Shown here: piece by piece, positions 1 through 9,589 of the stretch
Numbering within the stretch: position 1 is the first letter of the stretch
Layout of the letters: every line of letters starts with the position of its first letter
Origin: Albugo candida
Lineage: Eukaryota; Oomycota; Peronosporomycetes; Albuginales
Assembly: GCA_040437565.1 (NCBI GenBank)
Contig: JBDOQK010000007.1
Coordinates: 558,001-622,000 of the forward strand
Length of the DNA stretch: 64,000 nt
Direction: 5' to 3'
Translations under genes and position numbers: made by a program
Notes under the pieces: model-generated
The model's input: only the letters and a program-made list of their open reading frames with translations
The model's database searches: none
What the model was told of the DNA's origin: nothing

Positions 1-1076
1 CCTTTGCACCTTGGACTTCTCCCGCTCGAATTGGATATTCTCAGGCCTTTGATCCGATGAAAGCTCTCCTTTCAAAGCCTTTATCTTGCGATTTGTAACA
101 AAGTTTGGTTGAACCAGCCGTGCTGCTTTTCTATCAGATTGTGAATACGCAAGAGCCATTTCTTCTCTGCTCTTCTCAAGCTGACGTTCATCAGCCTCCA
201 CAGAAATTTTCATTTCATCTTTCAATGAAAAGTCACTTTTCTTATAATCATTGTTGGAACTTGTGATGGATATACGTTCTATCGATTCCGCATCTTTTCT
301 ATGGAGCTGAGAATCTACAGCAAACATCCATTCAGCCGTTTTACGATTACCAACTTCGTTTTGACGTTCATAATCAGTCACATGTCGTTGTAAATTGATA
401 AGCTCGGCATTCATTTGAGCTATTGTACGCTCAAGGCTGTACAAACCCTCTTCCTTATTCTGTCTGAAGACGCTGTGGAACTTTAAGGTATCTGATAATT
501 TTATATCTATCCGATCATCAACATCTTTCGCAAATGACTGGAATCGATCGATAATCCTCTCTTCCACAGTCTGACATTGCTTCTTTATGTCCGATACAAT
601 CGACTACCTTATATACATCAAATTTGAGATAAGCACAAGTTGAAGTGCTGCTTGCCTTGTAAAGCGACTTTTCTCGTTGGGACTTTTGTATCGAATCATT
701 TGCCTCCATATCATCCTTTTTCTTTACCAGCTTGATCATAGCTTCCTTGGCACGGTCAACAAGTAAGATTGCTGCAGATTGCGATATCTGTTCGCGAAAG
801 CAATGTTCAGCTTGTTACACTTAGACAGAAATCACTCAAAATTACCAAACCTTCGTTGACATCGCGGCATCAAGCTGCACGGTAGACACTAAAGTCGCAA
901 AACGTTCGTTCATTTCTCGTGCATTTCGTTGGGTACACTTTGCACTCTCTCGAAGTTCCTTTATTTGCTCTTTGAGACCAGTTACTTCACGCCAAAGAAA
1001 ATTCGCGTCTGCGCAGCATTTTCAGTCTATGTCTTACAAGCGCGTTGCGTGGCGCACCTGCAATCCCTACAGACAT
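1..1076 (-). CDS. Coiled-coil protein, 3' part cut by window edge
   Basis: I do not recognise a family. On the minus strand a start at 1076 opens a short exon (about 6 codons), then a 49-nt GT-AG intron; the next exon runs to about 852 and is rich in Glu, Lys, Arg and Gln in heptad-like spacing. A second intron lies at about 790-851 and a third of about 46 nt near 590-640, after which the frame stays open to position 1. The downstream part (runs such as TVEERIIDRFQSF and SLERTIAQMNAELINLQ) looks like a long coiled coil, as in structural or flagellar-root proteins. It is divergent to the GABA transaminase gene with only 57 bp between the start codons, so they probably share a promoter. The frame is well supported by consistent splicing, but the intron borders were placed by eye. 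Confidence 0.6.
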
Positions 1077-1133
1077 GTTCCAAGTTTGTCGGTCTCACGT
1101 TATGTTCATCGAACCTAAAAAAGAACAAGTCAC

Positions 1134-2639
1134 ATGATCGCGTCGAGTTTGCGTTCCGTTAGGCATCACTATCTATATAAAATCAATATAAATCGCTCTA
1201 ATTTTCGACATGCCGCATTATACACTGAATATACGCATTCCAAGATCGTCACTGAGAAGATTCCAGGACCAAAGTCGCTAGAGCGAATAAATAAGCTCAA
1301 TCGTCGACAGAATACATCCACAATCCAATATTTAGTCGATTACGAAGCAAGCTATGGCAACTATCTTGTGGACTTGGATGGAAATCGGTTCCTTGATGTC
1401 TATGGACAGATCGGATCGATTCCGCTTGGTTATAATCATCCTGGGATACTCAAAATGTTGCGAGATGAGAAAAATCTACCTTTATTGGCACAAAGACCTA
1501 GCTTGGGCCTATTTCCACCTTGGGATTGGGATGAAAGACTGGAGAGGACTTTAGGAAAGATTGCGCCGAAAGGACTGGGCGAAATCAACACTCAGATGTG
1601 TGGTTCATGTTCCAATGAAAATGCTTTTAAAGCCGCATTTATCTGGTTTCGAACAAATCAGAGAGGTGGAAAACCTCCTTCAGTGGATGATTTGGAGAGC
1701 TCTATGAAAAATAACTCTCCAGGGGCTCCGAACTTGGGTATACTGTCATTTGAAGGAGGTTTTCACGGACGACTTCTTGGATGCTTATCGACAACACATT
1801 CAAATCCGATTCACAAAGTCGACATCCCGGCTTTTGACTGGCCTGTTGCACCATTCCCAGAACTCAGGTATCCTCTCGAGGAACACCAACATTACAACGC
1901 AGCAGAGGAAAATCGATGTCTTGAAAAAACAGAGCAGATTTTACATAATTGTAATCAGCAACTTTTAGGAAAAGATGAAATCACTATTGCTGGGATGATA
2001 GTCGAACCAATCCAAGCAGAAGGTGGAGATCGACACGCAAGCAGGGAATTCTTTTGTGCACTTCGTGCGTTGGCTACAAAGTACGGTGTTGCATTCATTG
2101 TAGACGAAGTACAAACTGGTGGCGGTGCGACTGGGAAATTCTGGGCTCATGAAGACTGGCAGCTACTCGATCCTCCAGATATTGTAACATTTAGCAAGAA
2201 ACTACAAACTGGAGGATATTACTGCAAAGAAGAGTTTCGTCCGAAAGAAGGATATCGAATATTTAATACATGGATGGGTGACCCAGCAAAGCTTCTCATG
2301 CTCGAAGGTTTCCTGCATGCATTGGACCACCAAAATTTGATTAAAAAAACCAACACTACAGGATTGTATCTCGAGAGAGGTCTTCAACAAATGGCAATCA
2401 CATATCCGAGTATTTTGACGAATGTTAGAGGTCGAGGGACATTTCTAGCCATGGATCTTCCATCGGAATCTTCCAGAAACAGCTTTCTTGAGAGACTTCG
2501 ACATCTAGGAATGACATGCGGTGGTTGTGGAACAAAGTCAATTCGACTTCGACCGGCGTTGATTTTCGATACAGTTCACGCTACAGAGTGTCTAGGAATA
2601 TTCGAAGTTGCCTGCAAACAGACGCTTACGAGTAGATAG
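1134..2639 (+). CDS. ABAT: 4-aminobutyrate aminotransferase, mitochondrial
   Basis: A 501-residue PLP-dependent class III aminotransferase that converts GABA and 2-oxoglutarate to succinic semialdehyde and glutamate in the GABA shunt. It is the eukaryotic (animal-type) form, not bacterial GabT: the Cys-Gly-Ser-Cys motif at residues 156-159 matches the cysteines that hold a 2Fe-2S cluster between subunits of the pig enzyme. The cofactor lysine is K356 in FSKKLQTGG, preceded by the Asp of VDEVQTGGGATG. The C-terminal GRGTFLAMDLP and GCGTKSIRLRPALIF blocks are family hallmarks. The first 40 residues are rich in Arg, Ser, His and Tyr and nearly lack acids, as expected for a mitochondrial presequence. 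It is intronless and complete; the first ATG of the frame is used. The product feeds the same mitochondrial carbon flow as the OGDH gene at 28.3-31.4 kb. Confidence 0.95.
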   Translation: MIASSLRSVRHHYLYKININRSNFRHAALYTEYTHSKIVTEKIPGPKSLERINKLNRRQNTSTIQYLVDYEASYGNYLVDLDGNRFLDVYGQIGSIPLGYNHPGILKMLRDEKNLPLLAQRPSLGLFPPWDWDERLERTLGKIAPKGLGEINTQMCGSCSNENAFKAAFIWFRTNQRGGKPPSVDDLESSMKNNSPGAPNLGILSFEGGFHGRLLGCLSTTHSNPIHKVDIPAFDWPVAPFPELRYPLEEHQHYNAAEENRCLEKTEQILHNCNQQLLGKDEITIAGMIVEPIQAEGGDRHASREFFCALRALATKYGVAFIVDEVQTGGGATGKFWAHEDWQLLDPPDIVTFSKKLQTGGYYCKEEFRPKEGYRIFNTWMGDPAKLLMLEGFLHALDHQNLIKKTNTTGLYLERGLQQMAITYPSILTNVRGRGTFLAMDLPSESSRNSFLERLRHLGMTCGGCGTKSIRLRPALIFDTVHATECLGIFEVACKQTLTSR

Positions 2640-2813
2640 TAGACGTGATGAGATGTAGTACCAAAAGATGTTTAGCATACGCCCTCTCTTCCTTCACTTG
2701 AACAATGGAAAAGAATTGCTGACCCAGGTTTGATCAGCTGTCGATATAGCTTTGTCTTATTTTTGGGCTATTTATGTGAGTCAACACGGTACTATCGATG
2801 CTCATCATTTCCA

Positions 2814-4127
2814 ATGATTTCTTCACGAGCCAAAGTACCATCTTCTGCCACACTTTTTGATGCGTCAAAGTCTATCTCGGGAAACAAAGTTGCATTGGAG
2901 TCAAAAACGTCGAGATTTCCGACGAAACAGCAGCGAGAAAGCACACGCAAAGCCTCAAGCAACAAAAAATCACTTAAAGGAGATGAACCTCACCTTGGAA
3001 ATACAACCCGGAAGAAACGAGAAGCATTTCTTTCTGATCAGAAACCTCAAAAAAAAGTGAAAACACAGCGAAAGCCTGCACCCTTGAAATCGTCACTTGT
3101 TCCCGGGAAAGCAATCCCGCTTTCACCACAACGTTTAGAGAATGTCGCGAAAAGCTTCATAGAGCTAGATGTAGTCGAAGTCTATAAAACTATTCGGAAG
3201 CAAACAGGAGCATTGGGTGGGAATGCTGCAGGAGGAGCAATTTATGGTGAGATAACACGTAATTCTTTCCAGCGAGTTGTCGATTTTCTTAAGATCAATT
3301 GCGATTTTTCCGAAACCTCGCTGTTCTTGGACGTTGGTTCGGGTCTAGGAAAGCCAAGCTTTCACGTTTCCATTGATCCCGGTGTAGAAATTTCATTCGG
3401 AATCGAATTGGAAGAGATTCGATGGCATTTGTCCCTCCACAACCTCAAAAGTATTTTACTCCTGGAAAAAAATAGATCGAAACGAGCTTGTATGATGTTT
3501 TCCATGGGAGATATCACGAATGCTGCAACGTTGAATCCTTTCTCGCACGTATATAGCTTTGATGTCGGCTTTCCACCTGATGTTATGGATAAATATGCAG
3601 CAATTTACAACCTGAGTGATGCTCCATTCTTGGTTAGCTTTCATGGTCCTCGCAAGATCATTGAATTGTACCAATTTGCAGTCGAATGTATGGGGCAGAT
3701 TGTAACCTCGATGGCTGGATCTAGTGAAGTGCATACGTGCTACTTTTACCGAAGGCATTCACAACCAATTTGCCCACAAGACGATACAGAGCAGAATCCC
3801 GTGGAAACTGAAAAGCGTATAGGCTTGATAGAAGAGGAATTTGACGATATACCGATCAAATTGCTCAGTGTTGATCCCATTTTCCAATCAGGATTCGAGA
3901 TAATAAATCGTGGTCATGATGGAGTTATCGCATGGATCGAAAGCTTTTTCGGACAACAGCTATGTAATGGCCGCACACGTAGGCAAAAAGCGTTGAGCGC
4001 ACGGCTCGCCGATGAAGTCAAGTATGAGCAACGCCAATTGCAGTCTTATTATCGTGTCGTAGGAAATAAAAGGGCGTTCGATGATGTTGCAAAAAACTGT
4101 GGCACCTATAAAACCAAAAAAGAATGA
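2814..4127 (+). CDS. DOT1-like SAM-dependent methyltransferase
   Basis: The ATG at 2814 gives 437 residues; the frame runs further upstream but has no ATG there. The first 120 residues are Lys/Arg/Ser-rich and low-complexity, with patches that could be nuclear localisation signals. The core follows: an IYGEITRNSF block and the SAM-binding motif DVGSGLGK at residues 173-180, then an acidic Glu in the next strand (GIELEEI). This order (YGE, then D-x-G-S-G-x-G) is that of DOT1-type histone H3K79 methyltransferases. The usual DOT1 substrate-lysine motifs are weak, so the target is uncertain; it could methylate a non-histone protein. It follows GABA-T on the same strand after about 175 bp and converges with the NEK-IFT57 gene, leaving about 80 bp between stop codons. 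Confidence 0.65.
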   Translation: MISSRAKVPSSATLFDASKSISGNKVALESKTSRFPTKQQRESTRKASSNKKSLKGDEPHLGNTTRKKREAFLSDQKPQKKVKTQRKPAPLKSSLVPGKAIPLSPQRLENVAKSFIELDVVEVYKTIRKQTGALGGNAAGGAIYGEITRNSFQRVVDFLKINCDFSETSLFLDVGSGLGKPSFHVSIDPGVEISFGIELEEIRWHLSLHNLKSILLLEKNRSKRACMMFSMGDITNAATLNPFSHVYSFDVGFPPDVMDKYAAIYNLSDAPFLVSFHGPRKIIELYQFAVECMGQIVTSMAGSSEVHTCYFYRRHSQPICPQDDTEQNPVETEKRIGLIEEEFDDIPIKLLSVDPIFQSGFEIINRGHDGVIAWIESFFGQQLCNGRTRRQKALSARLADEVKYEQRQLQSYYRVVGNKRAFDDVAKNCGTYKTKKE

Positions 4128-4208
4128 ATAGATATCGATCAAATGTTGGTGTGTATAACCCGTTTCTCACTCCGTTTACGTTAAGTCTCTGTTCTTCTGC
4201 TTTATCTC

Positions 4209-7155
4209 TTATAAACCTTGAGCATTAGATGACGATCGTTGTTGTGCTTCCCACAAATATGATCGCGCAACCCCTACTTTTAACTTGAGTAACCGATTTT
4301 CTTCACAGAGTTGATCTAATCGACGATCGATGTCTGCCACAATAGAAGTATCACTCAAGCTGCGGCACTTGAATCCAAGAGCTTTCAACGTCGTTGCCAA
4401 GCGCGAAGAGATTTCGTCATTTCGATTGCGTAAAATTGCTACACGAGGCTAGAACCAATTAGCAAAAAAGGGAATTATGGTTTTGTATACCCGCTCGTCT
4501 TACTTCGATAGCTTGGATCGAATTCTTGTTTCTATCGTTTTGCCGATTGAGTCGATGAAGTAGCTGTATACGATCACCAAGGGCACGGCTGAATTTTTTC
4601 TCCAGTGCTTTGATTTTTTGGCTCTCATCTTTCTGAAGCTAAGCAAAATAGCTTCATTATTCCATCATATAATTGCTCAAAATAACAACGATCCATGCCT
4701 GGGAAAGCAATGTCAACCTTTGCCGAGTCGGTGGCCTCAAATACCCTTCCAGTCCTTCGTAACGCCGTAATGCAGCCAAGTGTACACGCCACGGACAATC
4801 ATGAATGTGATGATTGGGTGCTAGTTGGGATCGAAGTGTTTCCAATCTGCGCCTGACTCTCTCGACTTCTTCTATCCATACAGCTTTTGAAACTGTCGGT
4901 AAGATGTAACCACGGCCTTCCAATTCATCCTTTTTCTTGCCAGCCCGATCATGTGTACGAGCAAGATAGGTGCAATCCACATTGATGGAAGGTAGTGATA
5001 GTGTGGCTTCATCGCAGTCAGTACTCGTAGAGGACGTCGTTAAATCTTCGTCTGGGTGGCTATCTCTCAGGTGATTGTGATTGTATATCGGTCTGTAAAA
5101 AGCATGAATTCTCACCGCTTCATCACATAGTGAGTTGAGAAACACGCAAACAAAATACCCTGACCCAGGAACGAGCGTCTGAACCATGATTTGCCGAAGC
5201 GATGGATTGACTCTTTCTGCTAAAGCTATTAGCGTCTGCAGAGCACGTATGCGGGGCTGTCTCATTAACTCTTCAACCTCGCAGTAGAGAACCAATCCGA
5301 TCTTCTTTANNNNNNNNNNNNNNNNNNNNNNNNNNNNNNNNNNNNNNNNNNNNNNNNNNNNNNNNNNNNNNNNNNNNNNNNNNNNNNNNNNNNNNNNNNN
5401 NNNNNNNNNGGCTATCTCTCAGGTGATTGTGATTGTATATCGGTCTGTAAAAAGCATGAATTCTCACCGCTTCATCACATAGTGAGTTGAGAAACACGCA
5501 AACAAAATACCCTGACCCAGGAACGAGCGTCTGAACCATGATTTGCCGAAGCGATGGATTGACTCTTTCTGCTAAAGCTATTAGCGTCTGCAGAGCACGT
5601 ATGCGGGGCTGTCTCATTAACTCTTCAACCTCGCAGTAGAGAACCAATCCGATCTTCTTTAAAAGCCAAAGAGAACATGCGCACATTTCCTCAAATCTTT
5701 CATCGGATCTTCTGTCTTCATGCTTTAATTCTGTCATAAAAAAGTCTGGCGGTATCGAATCTACGCATTGTGGTTTGTATCGTAATAAACCAAGTTTGTC
5801 CAGCACCGCTTCCATTAGTACTGTCGTCTTGTGTTGTCGACTATGCGTCTCTTCATCAGATAATTGTGCATTTCCTTCCGAGATGGTCGAATATCGGTCT
5901 TCGCCAGTTTCATTTGTTGCTGACAAAGCTTGCGACTCGATTGCCGTTGTGATAGTTTCCTTCCTATAATTTCTATGAACGTTGATACCGAAAGTACTTG
6001 TAGCTCGCTGACAGCATTCCCATACTCTATCAATGGACAATCGACTTGCAGCGTTTAGTGCTAACATTTGCGTAACCAGACCCCGTAATCTCTTGCTGTA
6101 CATCAAAGGTAGGGGTTCGTATTCACCCTTGTTGATCTTAATGAAAAGCCCATGGAGATTCAATCCGTCCGACTTGAAGGGATTCCGCAGCATGATTAGT
6201 TCATATAATATACATCCTAGCGACCATATATCGCTACTCCAATCATACGGTTCCCCTCGTAGCACCTCGGGGGACATATACAGCGGTGTTCCAACTTTCG
6301 AATGTGCCTCAAACGTATTTTCACTGAATTGCCGCCCCAATCCTAGATCCCCGAGTTTAATCTGACCTTCAGATGTCAGAAAAATATTGGCGGGCTTTAG
6401 ATCACGATGCATTATCCGTTTTTCCCGATGCAAGTATAATATTGCAGAACATAGTTGTGTAAAATATTTCCATATCGAAGCTTCGTCAAAACGGATATGT
6501 CTTTCGTTGGCTTTCCGTATCTGCCGCTTCAAATCGCCTGCCGATGCCCATTCAAATGCAATATAGAGCTCGCGCTCTTCGATAAATGTATCAGTATACT
6601 CGATTATACTTTTATGCTGAACTGACTGCACCAATCGGACCTCCTTTAGTGTTTTCTCACGTGCTACTGCATTCATTACATCAAAAATTGCAATTTTCTT
6701 CAAGGCAATCATTCGCGCATCAGCAATGTGTTCGGCCTTGTAAACTACAGAAAATTTTCCCTTACCAATGCGCCTTATCAANNNNNNNNNNNNNNNNNNN
6801 NNNNNNNNNNNNNNNNNNNNNNNNNNNNNNNNNNNNNNNNNNNNNNNNNNNNNNNNNNNNNNNNNNNNNNNNNNNNNNNNNGCTCTTCGATAAATGTATC
6901 AGTATACTCGATTATACTTTTATGCTGAACTGACTGCACCAATCGGACCTCCTTTAGTGTTTTCTCACGTGCTACTGCATTCATTACATCAAAAATTGCA
7001 ATTTTCTTCAAGGCAATCATTCGCGCATCAGCAATGTGTTCGGCCTTGTAAACTACAGAAAATTTTCCCTTACCAATGCGCCTTATCAATCGGTAGTCAC
7101 TCAGTCGACCACCATGTTCAAATAACAATCGCTGTTGTACAGTGAGAAGCTCCAT
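4209..7155 (-). CDS. NEK-family kinase fused to IFT57
   Basis: After removing two duplicated gap flanks the gene encodes about 726 residues. Residues 22-280 are a NIMA-related kinase: GKGKFSVV loop (29-36), ATP lysine in IALKK, HRDLKPAN (147-154), DLG instead of DFG (167-169, usual in NEKs) and GTPLYMSPE. After a roughly 50-residue acidic linker, residues 340-726 match the complete ciliary protein IFT57: the N-terminal block LMEAVLDKLGLLRY, the GSGYFVCVFLNSLCDEAV block, FYRPIY, a WIEEVER segment with W-R-V-H, then a coiled coil ending ENRLLKLKVGVA. Human IFT57 is about 430 residues, close to the non-kinase part here. Kinase, linker and IFT57 N-terminus lie in one open frame (6781 to about 5662) with no gap between them. 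Exons 2 and 3 (4504-4638 and 4209-4448) follow 51- and 55-nt introns. All catalytic residues are present, so an active kinase is expected. Confidence 0.88.
5058..5661. repeat. Gap 5310-5409 with duplicated 252-bp flanks
   Basis: Bases 5058-5309 recur exactly at 5410-5661 on the other side of 100 N. It lies inside the NEK-IFT57 gene; an assembly overlap, not biology. Confidence 0.97.
6574..7089. repeat. Gap 6782-6881 with duplicated 208-bp flanks
   Basis: Bases 6574-6781 recur exactly at 6882-7089 around 100 N, inside the kinase domain of the NEK-IFT57 gene. Confidence 0.97.
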
Positions 7156-7173
7156 GAAATCGAATAGCAGCCA

Positions 7174-7752
7174 CTAAATTCTTCTTTCAGTTGCCATATT
7201 GAGTAGGTAAGTGAAGAGGCACTTGGCAGTAAAAGGCGACAATGCTACTGCGTCGGGTTCAGATAAATCTATTAGAATTAAACCCTTCGCTATATCAGCC
7301 AATGGCCAGCACCCCACCCCTATACAAATCGCGATGCCCTTGCTGAAGTTACACAAGCATCGTACTTTTTAAACCTGTGTGAAGAGATCTGAGAAGGAAG
7401 CATATGCAGCGCTGAACGTTCCTCATAATTCATTTTCGCATCGACCACTTCTTTTCGCCTATGTGCCAGAAATGATGCAGCANNNNNNNNNNNNNNNNNN
7501 NNNNNNNNNNNNNNNNNNNNNNNNNNNNNNNNNNNNNNNNNNNNNNNNNNNNNNNNNNNNNNNNNNNNNNNNNNNNNNNNNNGCTGAAGTTACACAAGCA
7601 TCGTACTTTTTAAACCTGTGTGAAGAGATCTGAGAAGGAAGCATATGCAGCGCTGAACGTTCCTCATAATTCATTTTCGCATCGACCACTTCTTTTCGCC
7701 TATGTGCCAGAAATGATGCAGCAAGACTATTTGAAAATTTAAAGCCACTCAT
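7174..7752 (-). CDS. Possible short gene, unrecognised
   Basis: Starting from the ATG at 7752 a frame of about 45 codons (MSGFKFSNSLAASFLAHRRK...) runs to a possible 32-nt GT-AG intron. Splicing this joins it to a second frame that ends at 7174, giving about 100 residues with a hydrophobic C-terminal half (LADIAKGLILIDL). Such a short intron is below the usual size seen here, so this may instead be noise or a remnant. A 100-N gap (7483-7582) with duplicated flanks falls inside. It lies just upstream of the NEK-IFT57 start codon, on the same strand. No family recognised. Confidence 0.25.
7342..7723. repeat. Gap 7483-7582 with duplicated 141-bp flanks
   Basis: Bases 7342-7482 recur exactly at 7583-7723 around 100 N. 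Confidence 0.97.
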
Positions 7753-8612
7753 TTATATCTTTAGCTCAAGCGCTTATCCTCTTTGTGCATGCACAACATC
7801 ACCGCTGCGCAAGATTTCTTGTTCAGCAACGTCGAAAACCATAGATATATTACGACATTGTCTGGCTACGATAGCTTCTCCTATCGAGTGATGTCAAACC
7901 CATCATGCAAAGAGACTTGAGGGAATCTATATTTATGTAAGTACGCTTGTATTCCTACGGACGTATTCTCTCCTCACTTTGAAGTTGACCTTGTGCATTT
8001 TATGCGACCTAAATTTAGCAACACAACAGCCGGCCGTCGATGATGAAGCGTGTTGGAGGAGGATACATCCTTCGAAAGGCTCCGACATCACCAGTACCAG
8101 CGACTACAGCAAATCGACATGAAGCAGCTTNNNNNNNNNNNNNNNNNNNNNNNNNNNNNNNNNNNNNNNNNNNNNNNNNNNNNNNNNNNNNNNNNNNNNN
8201 NNNNNNNNNNNNNNNNNNNNNNNNNNNNNNTCATTTATATCTTTAGCTCAAGCGCTTATCCTCTTTGTGCATGCACAACATCACCGCTGCGCAAGATTTC
8301 TTGTTCAGCAACGTCGAAAACCATAGATATATTACGACATTGTCTGGCTACGATAGCTTCTCCTATCGAGTGATGTCAAACCCATCATGCAAAGAGACTT
8401 GAGGGAATCTATATTTATGTAAGTACGCTTGTATTCCTACGGACGTATTCTCTCCTCACTTTGAAGTTGACCTTGTGCATTTTATGCGACCTAAATTTAG
8501 CAACACAACAGCCGGCCGTCGATGATGAAGCGTGTTGGAGGAGGATACATCCTTCGAAAGGCTCCGACATCACCAGTACCAGCGACTACAGCAAATCGAC
8601 ATGAAGCAGCTT
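7749..8612. repeat. Gap 8131-8230 with duplicated 382-bp flanks
   Basis: Bases 7749-8130 recur exactly at 8231-8612 around 100 N. The start of the coiled-coil frame at 8522 therefore also appears, as an artefact, near 8040. Confidence 0.97.
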
Positions 8613-9573
8613 CAACGAGGCAACAAATTCGAACGGCCCGCCGCAACAATCGAAATACAGGAACTTCAGTGCGGCCAGAAACTAGAACGAACCAATAGGA
8701 AGCGAAACAGGAAGAATTGGCGCTCTTGCTTAAGAACACGACAGCAAAACTTCAACAAGCGACTGAAGAAGTACATCAGCTCAAGAAGAGGAACGAGGAC
8801 TTGTCGTTCGCACTGGTCAGCACGACGAAGAACTATGATGACGCCATGTAGTACATTCTGTCTGCTCATAGCACAATCAAGGACCTACACCTGCGACTGG
8901 ATGCGAATGTGCTGCGAAATCTCAAGAATTAGATCAAGATGAAGGAAGCCACCAANNNNNNNNNNNNNNNNNNNNNNNNNNNNNNNNNNNNNNNNNNNNN
9001 NNNNNNNNNNNNNNNNNNNNNNNNNNNNNNNNNNNNNNNNNNNNNNNNNNNNNNNACACGACAGCAAAACTTCAACAAGCGACTGAAGAAGTACATCAGC
9101 TCAAGAAGAGGAACGAGGACTTGTCGTTCGCACTGGTCAGCACGACGAAGAACTATGATGACGCCATGTAGTACATTCTGTCTGCTCATAGCACAATCAA
9201 GGACCTACACCTGCGACTGGATGCGAATGTGCTGCGAAATCTCAAGAATTAGATCAAGATGAAGGAAGCCACCAAGGAAAACAAGGAAGAAAGCGAAAAG
9301 GTGATGCAGCTGACGAGAGAGCTTGAAGAGGCAAAGAACGATATGGCTCAGATGACACGGAGGGTGGAAGCAACGAAGACATGCTTGGAGGACGAAGAAG
9401 TCAATGCGATTGAGGCAAACGAGACTTCTATCTCGATTAAATTACGCGAGACGCACAGTGTGATGGAAAACTGCGCATGCAACTTGGACAACGGTGAGGG
9501 CGAAGAGGATATCAAATACGATGTGGATTCAGCCAAGTATTTGTCAAAGACACCAACAAATGAGACGAACTAG
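8522..9573 (+). pseudogene. Coiled-coil reading frame interrupted only by TAG codons
   Basis: Starting at ATG-ATG (8522) and skipping the artefactual gap, one frame runs 243 codons to a TAG at 9571-9573. It begins with a basic, low-complexity stretch (MMKRVGGGYILRKAP...), then becomes a Lys/Glu/Gln-rich coiled coil (QEELALLLKNTTAKLQQATE, EEVHQLKKRNEDL, VMQLTRELEEAKNDM). The frame holds three internal stops, all TAG, and no TAA, TGA or frameshift, so amino-acid content stays coherent throughout. Each could be a decayed CAG (Gln), or each could sit at the 3' end of a very short intron, since TAG also fits a splice acceptor. I do not recognise the family. It sits at the left border of the decayed island and has no similarity to the copia proteins nearby. 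Recent pseudogene is the simplest reading. Confidence 0.55.
8736..9275. repeat. Gap 8956-9055 with duplicated 220-bp flanks
   Basis: Bases 8736-8955 recur exactly at 9056-9275 around 100 N, inside the coiled-coil pseudogene; copies keep the same frame (offset 320, of which 100 are N). Confidence 0.97.
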
Positions 9574-9589
9574 GTCAGAACGTACGTTG

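Noticed and set aside
6033-6365. 110-codon plus-strand frame
   Set aside because: Antisense to the kinase domain of NEK-IFT57 and without motifs.
8040-8246. Apparent second start of the coiled-coil frame
   Set aside because: Exact copy of 8522-8612 across a gap.
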